Origin: Bacteroidales bacterium
GTDB taxonomy: Bacteria > Bacteroidota > Bacteroidia > Bacteroidales > Dysgonomonadaceae
DNA length: 10,394 nt
Reading direction: 5' to 3'
NCBI GenBank assembly: GCA_012728155.1
Contig: JAAYFR010000054.1
Location: 1-10,394 of the forward strand
Shown here: one piece after another, positions 6,020 through 10,394 of the stretch
Numbering within the stretch: position 1 is the first letter of the stretch
Layout: the number at the start of each line of letters is the position of its first letter
Notes under the pieces: generated by a model
The model's database searches: none
Told to the model about the DNA's origin: nothing
The model's input: the letters and a program-made list of their open reading frames with translations, nothing else
Program-made: the position numbers and the translations under genes

Positions 6020-7059
6020 AGACTGATATAAAATCGAATTGGGTCGATCTTTCCATAGAAGAAAGGCAAACCATTCTTGCAAATGTTGCAGAAGAAAAAG
6101 GGATTGACGACAATGCTGTCGAAAAGGATTTTTGGGTAAGCATGACCTTGAAAGCGATTTTCGCTTCGCCTTCCAGTCATGGGATTGTATTCAAAGGAGG
6201 AACGAGTTTGAGCAAGGGATGGGAATTAATCGATCGATTTTCGGAAGACTGCGACCTCGCTATTGATAGAGCAGTATTGGGTTTTGAAAAAGAATTAACA
6301 AAAAAGCAACGAACGAGTTTAAGGAAAGAAGCGAAGAAATTTGTTGATAATACTCTTGTTTTAGAAGTTGACAAATCTCTAAACGAGTTAGGCTTAGAAG
6401 GGCATTTCAATGTCAACAATCCTCCTGTCAAGGAATCAGATAAAGATCCGACAGAGTTCTTTGTTGAATATAAATCAATCTTGCCTGAAAAGAATCCATA
6501 CATCGCTGAAAGAGTAAAAGTTGAAATCAGTTGTCGTTCTTTAACTGAACCGTTTGAGGTAGTAAAGATGAGATCGATGATCGAAGATGCTTATCCGGAT
6601 GAATCATTTGTACAACCTAAATTTGATGTGCCAACAGTCTTGCCGGGTAAAACGTTCTTGGAAAAGATTTTCCTTCTTCACGAAGAATTTAATCGTCCCG
6701 GAGGTGGAGCAAAAATGGATCGTTTAACAAGGCATCTCTATGACATTGAAAAGATGATGGACAAAGAATTTGCAATCGAAGCGATGAATAATGTCGGTTT
6801 ATACACTGAAATAGTTGAGCATAGAAGTAAATTTACGGCTTGGAGTGGGTTAGATTATAAAACTCACCATCCGTCCTCCATTTCTTTCGTGCCACCGGAA
6901 GCTCTTAACCAAACGCTAAAGGATGACTATAAAAAAATGCAAGAAGGGTTTATTTATAAAGATAGCTTATCCTATGATGAATTGATAGCCAGAATAAAAG
7001 AATTACAGGAGCGTTTCAGAAGTCTGAATTGGAACAGCTCGTTTTTTCAAGAACTATAA
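6016..7059 (+). CDS. abiEii: AbiEii/AbiGii-family nucleotidyltransferase toxin
   Basis: This 347-residue protein has the DNA polymerase beta-like nucleotidyltransferase fold of AbiEii toxins, which arrest growth; relatives such as MenT modify tRNA acceptor ends, but the target here is unknown. Visible motifs are EKDFWV (36-41), the nucleotide-binding FKGGTSLSKGW (59-69) and the metal-binding SEDCDLAID (76-84) with Asp78 and Asp80. The downstream family block TFLEKIFLLHEEFNRP...RLTRHLYDIEKM (about 212-242) is also present. Catalytic residues appear intact. Its ATG overlaps the antitoxin stop by 4 nt, and the next gene starts 9 nt after its stop, so all three should share a message. Confidence 0.93.
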   Translation: MKTDIKSNWVDLSIEERQTILANVAEEKGIDDNAVEKDFWVSMTLKAIFASPSSHGIVFKGGTSLSKGWELIDRFSEDCDLAIDRAVLGFEKELTKKQRTSLRKEAKKFVDNTLVLEVDKSLNELGLEGHFNVNNPPVKESDKDPTEFFVEYKSILPEKNPYIAERVKVEISCRSLTEPFEVVKMRSMIEDAYPDESFVQPKFDVPTVLPGKTFLEKIFLLHEEFNRPGGGAKMDRLTRHLYDIEKMMDKEFAIEAMNNVGLYTEIVEHRSKFTAWSGLDYKTHHPSSISFVPPEALNQTLKDDYKKMQEGFIYKDSLSYDELIARIKELQERFRSLNWNSSFFQEL

Positions 7060-7068
7060 TAGAGTTAT

Positions 7069-9984
7069 ATGTTCCCCATGCCTAACTCCGAACTCCATAA
7101 ACGCATATCCGAACTGGAACACCAAAATCAAGAATTACTTGCAGAAAATAGGCGTTTGCGAGAAATGTTGGGATTGTCGGAAGAAGAAGTCAAAGAAAAA
7201 GAAACCACCTCCCCGATCTTAAATTTTGTCGAAGAAGAATCACCCACAGTATCATCTATAAATAAATATAGTTCTCCTGAAGAAAAAATAGAACTATACC
7301 TGTCTATGTTCCGAGGACGAACAGATGTTTATGCTAAAAGGTGTTATAGTAAAAAGTATGACAGTTCCTATTATATTCCGGCTTGTAAAAACGAATGGGC
7401 AAGAGGACTATGCGATAGAACTCGCGTGAAATGCAAGGATTGTAAGCATCGTGATTTACTGCCATTAACACCGGAAGTCATTGATAGGCATTTGCGTAAT
7501 AAGGATGAGTATGGAGCCGGAATAGTTGGCATTTATCCACTGCTTCCCGATGAAACTTGCTTCTTCATAGCTGTTGATTTCGATGAGGAAAAATGGGAGA
7601 AAGATGTTGCCACATTTCGTTTGGTTTGTGAGAGCCTGAATATTCCGATAGCTGTCGAACGTTCCCGTTCCGGCAATGGAGCGCATGCTTGGTTGTTCTT
7701 TGAAGAGCCTATTTCGGCTTTATCTGCACGAAAACTCGGCAATGCACTTCTTACAAAGGCGATGTCGGTTCGTCATGAAATAAAATTTTCGTCTTATGAC
7801 CGTATGTTTCCTAATCAAGACTTTATGTCTAAAGGTGGTTTTGGGAACCTTATAGCCTTACCATTGCAAGGAGGAGCTCGTAAAAAGGGGAATAGTGAGT
7901 TTGTAGATCAGAATTTCCAAAGTTATCCGGATCAATGGGCTTATTTGAGTTCAATTCGTAAGATGAGGCAAGATGAAGTAGTCAGGTTGTTATCCGAACT
8001 TTGTGTTGGTAATGGATTAGGAGAACTTGCAAATACAACAGAAGATGAGGATGTCAAACCTTGGGAAAGTAACAAAATTGAAACTATTCAAACAAAAGAT
8101 TTTCCGGTTACTTTGACTATTGTTGAAGCAAACAGGCTGTACATACCCAAATTAGAGGTTAGTCCCAAAGCCCTCAATCGTATAAAACGGCTCTCTGCAT
8201 TTCAGAATCCACAGTTCTATAAAACGCAGAAGATGAGGATGTCCACTTATGGCATTCCGAGGATTATTTGGTCGTTAGATGAAACAGATGAATACATTGG
8301 TATTCCAAGAGGTTGTAAATCTGCACTTATCCATTTACTTGACGAAGCAAATATTAGGTATTCCTTTGAGGATAAGCGAAATAATGGGAAACAGGTTGAC
8401 GTTCAATTCAAAGGGGAACTTCGTCAAGAGCAACAATTGGCGAAAGATACTTTACTTCAATATGAAAATGGCATATTATCCTTACCAACCGCTTTCGGCA
8501 AAACAGTTATCGGATCTTCACTTATCGCAGAGCGAAAATGCAATACATTGATATTAGTTCATTTGCAGACCTTATTAGAGCAGTGGAAGAAATCGTTGGA
8601 GCAATTCCTTGAAATTAATGAGGTTTTACCGGAGCCGGAAAAGAACCGTGGAAGAAATAAAGTGCGTTCTATTATCGGACAAATTGGAGCCGGTAAGAAT
8701 ACCTTATCAGGAATCATTGATATAGCTTTGGTACAAAGCCTTATTCATAATGATGAGGTAGATGAGATTGTAAAAAACTACGGAATGGTGATAGTTGATG
8801 AATGTCATCATGCTTCTTCGGTTAGCTTTGAAAAGGTTTTGAGCAATACGAATGCCAAATATGTTTATGGATTAACGGCAACCCCAAAACGGCAAGATGG
8901 ACAACATCCGGTTGTTTTTATGCAATGCGGAGCAATACGGCATAGTGTAAGTGCAAAGGAACAGGCTGGTAAACATGATTTTGAACATTTTGTAGTTCCA
9001 TGTTTCACGTCTTTTCGGAAACCACTCAACCAGAGCGAATCAGATTGGCACATCACAAACATTTACTCTACGCTTGCTGAAGATGAAACCCGCAATCAGC
9101 AAATTACAACGGATATTCTTGATGCTGTGGAAAATAACCGAACACCTATCATCCTCACACAACGGACAGACCATGTAATGATATTGACTGATATGTTGAA
9201 AAAACAAACGGATGCGAATATCATTACACTTATCGGAACTGATTCGGCAAAGAAAAAGAGAGAAACTACAGAGTTATTAGAGAATATTCCACCAAACGAA
9301 AAACTCATTATTGTTGCAACTGGAAAATATATTGGAGAAGGATTTGATTATCCTCGTTTAGATACCTTATTTCTTGCTTCTCCGATTGCTTGGAAAGGAA
9401 CATTAGCGCAATATGCAGGTCGTTTACATCGGGAATATCCCGGCAAACAAGATGTGATTGTTTATGATTATGTAGATATTCACATTCCGGTATTGGAAAG
9501 AATGTATCACAAACGGTTGACTGGTTATTCTCAAATTGGCTATAAAACTTTAGCATCAAAAAATGAGCCGGATAGAATAAGTATGATTTACGACCACAAA
9601 AGTTTTAGCACGGCACTAAAGCGAGATTTTTCAGAAACGAGAAAAGAGATACTGATATCCAGTCCTTATATTCGTAAAAAGCAAGTTAATCTACTCCTTG
9701 CTATGTTAGAAGATCTCGTGTATAAGGGAATTGATATTACGATAATTACCCTTCCTTCGGAATCTTATCGGGAACAAGAACGAGCAAAAAAATGTATTGA
9801 ACTACTTCAAACAAAAGTGAATGTCAAAACCATTCCTGACATCTACCAAAAATATGCTATTATAGACAATCGACTCGTATGGTATGGAAGTATAGGATTG
9901 CTTGATTATATAGATTCGGATGATACAATCATGCGGTTGGAGTTAAAGGAGTTGGTAGAAGAGTTGAGAGTATCTACATCTTAA
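7069..9984 (+). CDS. TOTE-type primase-SF2 helicase-PLD-like fusion protein
   Basis: This 971-residue protein has four parts. Residues 4-36 form a charged coiled coil. Residues about 68-300 are a TOTE conflict-system archaeo-eukaryotic primase: a four-Cys cluster (Cys106, 115, 122, 125), catalytic VDFDEE (Asp170, Asp172), SGNGAHAW (His206) and KGGFGNLIALPLQ. Residues about 445-820 are an SF2 helicase: Walker A LPTAFGKT (472-479), DECH (577-580), TAT (603-605), and QYAGRLHR (781-788) with the arginine residues of motif VI. Residues about 845-971 resemble a phospholipase D nuclease, YQKYAIID (926-933) then WYGSIGLL, but the expected catalytic His is Tyr926. Such proteins are thought to act on invading nucleic acid. 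ATG 7069 or 7078 could start it. It sits 9 bp after abiEii. The ORF is intact. Confidence 0.88.
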   Translation: MFPMPNSELHKRISELEHQNQELLAENRRLREMLGLSEEEVKEKETTSPILNFVEEESPTVSSINKYSSPEEKIELYLSMFRGRTDVYAKRCYSKKYDSSYYIPACKNEWARGLCDRTRVKCKDCKHRDLLPLTPEVIDRHLRNKDEYGAGIVGIYPLLPDETCFFIAVDFDEEKWEKDVATFRLVCESLNIPIAVERSRSGNGAHAWLFFEEPISALSARKLGNALLTKAMSVRHEIKFSSYDRMFPNQDFMSKGGFGNLIALPLQGGARKKGNSEFVDQNFQSYPDQWAYLSSIRKMRQDEVVRLLSELCVGNGLGELANTTEDEDVKPWESNKIETIQTKDFPVTLTIVEANRLYIPKLEVSPKALNRIKRLSAFQNPQFYKTQKMRMSTYGIPRIIWSLDETDEYIGIPRGCKSALIHLLDEANIRYSFEDKRNNGKQVDVQFKGELRQEQQLAKDTLLQYENGILSLPTAFGKTVIGSSLIAERKCNTLILVHLQTLLEQWKKSLEQFLEINEVLPEPEKNRGRNKVRSIIGQIGAGKNTLSGIIDIALVQSLIHNDEVDEIVKNYGMVIVDECHHASSVSFEKVLSNTNAKYVYGLTATPKRQDGQHPVVFMQCGAIRHSVSAKEQAGKHDFEHFVVPCFTSFRKPLNQSESDWHITNIYSTLAEDETRNQQITTDILDAVENNRTPIILTQRTDHVMILTDMLKKQTDANIITLIGTDSAKKKRETTELLENIPPNEKLIIVATGKYIGEGFDYPRLDTLFLASPIAWKGTLAQYAGRLHREYPGKQDVIVYDYVDIHIPVLERMYHKRLTGYSQIGYKTLASKNEPDRISMIYDHKSFSTALKRDFSETRKEILISSPYIRKKQVNLLLAMLEDLVYKGIDITIITLPSESYREQERAKKCIELLQTKVNVKTIPDIYQKYAIIDNRLVWYGSIGLLDYIDSDDTIMRLELKELVEELRVSTS

Positions 9985-10032
9985 CAATTACCTTAAGAAA
10001 TGGATAATTACCAATGCTGGGTAACTGTGCAA

Positions 10033-10050
10033 ATTTAGGATAATCATATT
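10033..10050 (+). repeat. Sequence resembling the IS1595 terminal end
   Basis: ATTTAGGATAATCATATT matches the reverse complement of 1-18 at 16 of 18 positions; the last 13 bases (10038-10050) match 1-13 exactly in inverted orientation. Its orientation puts the element interior to the left, so with position 1 it forms outward-bounding ends around the whole region. It may be a solitary IS end or the far end of a larger element. Confidence 0.45.
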
Positions 10051-10098
10051 GATTTATTTTTTTATTCTGAATATATTACAGCTTTGTCCGAACAAGGG

Positions 10099-10152
10099 TT
10101 TTCGTACATTTAGGGTTTTTTATTTCATACAAAGTTAGGAAATGTACGAAAA
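10099..10152. repeat. 12-bp inverted repeat around the leftward promoter
   Basis: TTTTCGTACATT (10099-10110) and AATGTACGAAAA (10141-10152) are perfect inverted copies 30 bp apart. One arm lies between the -33 and -7 boxes of the leftward promoter and the other just past its start site. It could be an operator pair for an unseen repressor, or an RNA or DNA hairpin. Confidence 0.45.
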
Positions 10153-10159
10153 TAAACAA
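10130..10159 (-). promoter_or_regulatory. Leftward Bacteroidetes-type promoter near right edge
   Basis: On the minus strand, TTG (10159-10157), a 19-bp spacer and TAACTTTG (10137-10130) match TTG-N19-TAnnTTTG exactly. Transcription would begin near 10123 and run toward the IS-end-like sequence and then antisense into the 3' end of the primase-helicase gene. Only a 15-codon ORF (from 10109) follows before stops, so its original gene is probably gone. Confidence 0.5.
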
Positions 10160-10220
10160 ATTTAGAACGAAATAAAGCTAAACAAAACTAAACGGGAAAT
10201 CGCCTGTAATCGTTTGTGGG

Positions 10221-10250
10221 AAAGAAAAAAGCCGCTGTGAGAGCGGCTTT
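10221..10250 (-). terminator. Intrinsic terminator for leftward transcription
   Basis: Minus-strand AAAGCCGCT (10250-10242) pairs perfectly with AGCGGCTTT (10236-10228) around a 5-nt loop and is followed by a T-rich tract (TTTTTTCTTT, overlapping the stem end). On the plus strand the stem is followed by GGGGAA, so it terminates leftward transcripts only. Confidence 0.75.
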
Positions 10251-10394
10251 GGGGAATAGTGCTTGGCGGTATGGACGGGAAAGCCACCTTTGCGGCTTAA
10301 ACACCTATAACTTAACTCTTTTCACTCATGAATTAATCAAGGGGGTACGATATAGGTTGTTAAATTCCGTTATACTGTAAGTATGTATTTCTTC
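10226..10394 (-). ncRNA. Possible 3' part of a second leftward RNA
   Basis: No ORF of note lies in 10251-10394, yet it ends leftward in a strong terminator and contains the same CCCGTCCATACCGC motif (minus strand, 10279-10266) just before it, as in the small-RNA candidate at 5092-5275. Minus-strand AAGCCGC (10298-10292) pairs with GTGGCTT (10287-10281) around a 4-nt loop; the G-U pair becomes an A-C mismatch on the plus strand, favouring a leftward RNA. A 7-bp stem (10351-10357 with 10303-10309) may enclose more. No promoter is seen in the window, so the 5' end is unknown. It could instead be a 3' untranslated region. Confidence 0.3.

Noticed and set aside
10001..10030. Terminator directly after the primase-helicase gene
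   Set aside because: Only a 5-bp stem TTACC/GGTAA is present and it lacks an adjoining T-run.

Overview
The window looks like an accessory defence island from a Bacteroidales genome (Bacteroides/Parabacteroides type). The support is a low-GC coding background, start codons without Shine-Dalgarno sequences, promoter-like sites matching the Bacteroidetes pattern TTG-N19/20-TAnnTTTG, and gene families common in that order. No rRNA, tRNA or CRISPR array is visible.

Layout. (1) 1-1844, minus strand: an intact IS1595-family insertion sequence (about 3-1093, 15-bp terminal inverted repeats) sits in the istB part of a decayed IS21-family element, whose istA and istB were already joined by two internal deletions. 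(2) About 1877-3020: a type I restriction-modification M subunit (hsdM) that has lost its N-terminus at the IS21 remnant and carries two closely spaced one-base deletions; no hsdS or hsdR is present. (3) 3072-5131: a roughly 2-kb segment bracketed by two copies of a terminator-like repeat, holding an AbiJ-type abortive-infection gene (also broken by a one-base deletion) and a GNAT acetyltransferase gene. (4) 5086-5425: a dense intergenic region with a predicted leftward small RNA (promoter, about 184 nt, intrinsic terminator) and, divergently, two 35-bp palindromic operators exactly 50 bp apart over the promoter of the next operon. (5) 5426-9984: an apparently intact three-gene operon made of an AbiEi-like antitoxin/regulator, an AbiEii-like nucleotidyltransferase toxin (ATGA overlap), and, 9 bp on, a 971-residue protein combining coiled coil, TOTE-type archaeo-eukaryotic primase, SF2 helicase and a PLD-like C-terminus. 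(6) 9985-10394: no gene; it holds a sequence resembling the IS1595 end, a leftward promoter inside a 12-bp dyad, an intrinsic terminator for leftward transcription, and a second copy of a 14-bp motif also found in the small-RNA candidate.

Functionally, the left half is a graveyard of defence and mobile genes, while the right half is an intact module. The most interesting part is the coupling of an autoregulated AbiE-type toxin-antitoxin pair to a primase-helicase-PLD effector under one operator pair. The outermost sequences at 1-18 and 10033-10050 are near-perfect inverted copies (16/18), so the whole region may once have moved or been bounded by IS1595-type ends; this is inference.
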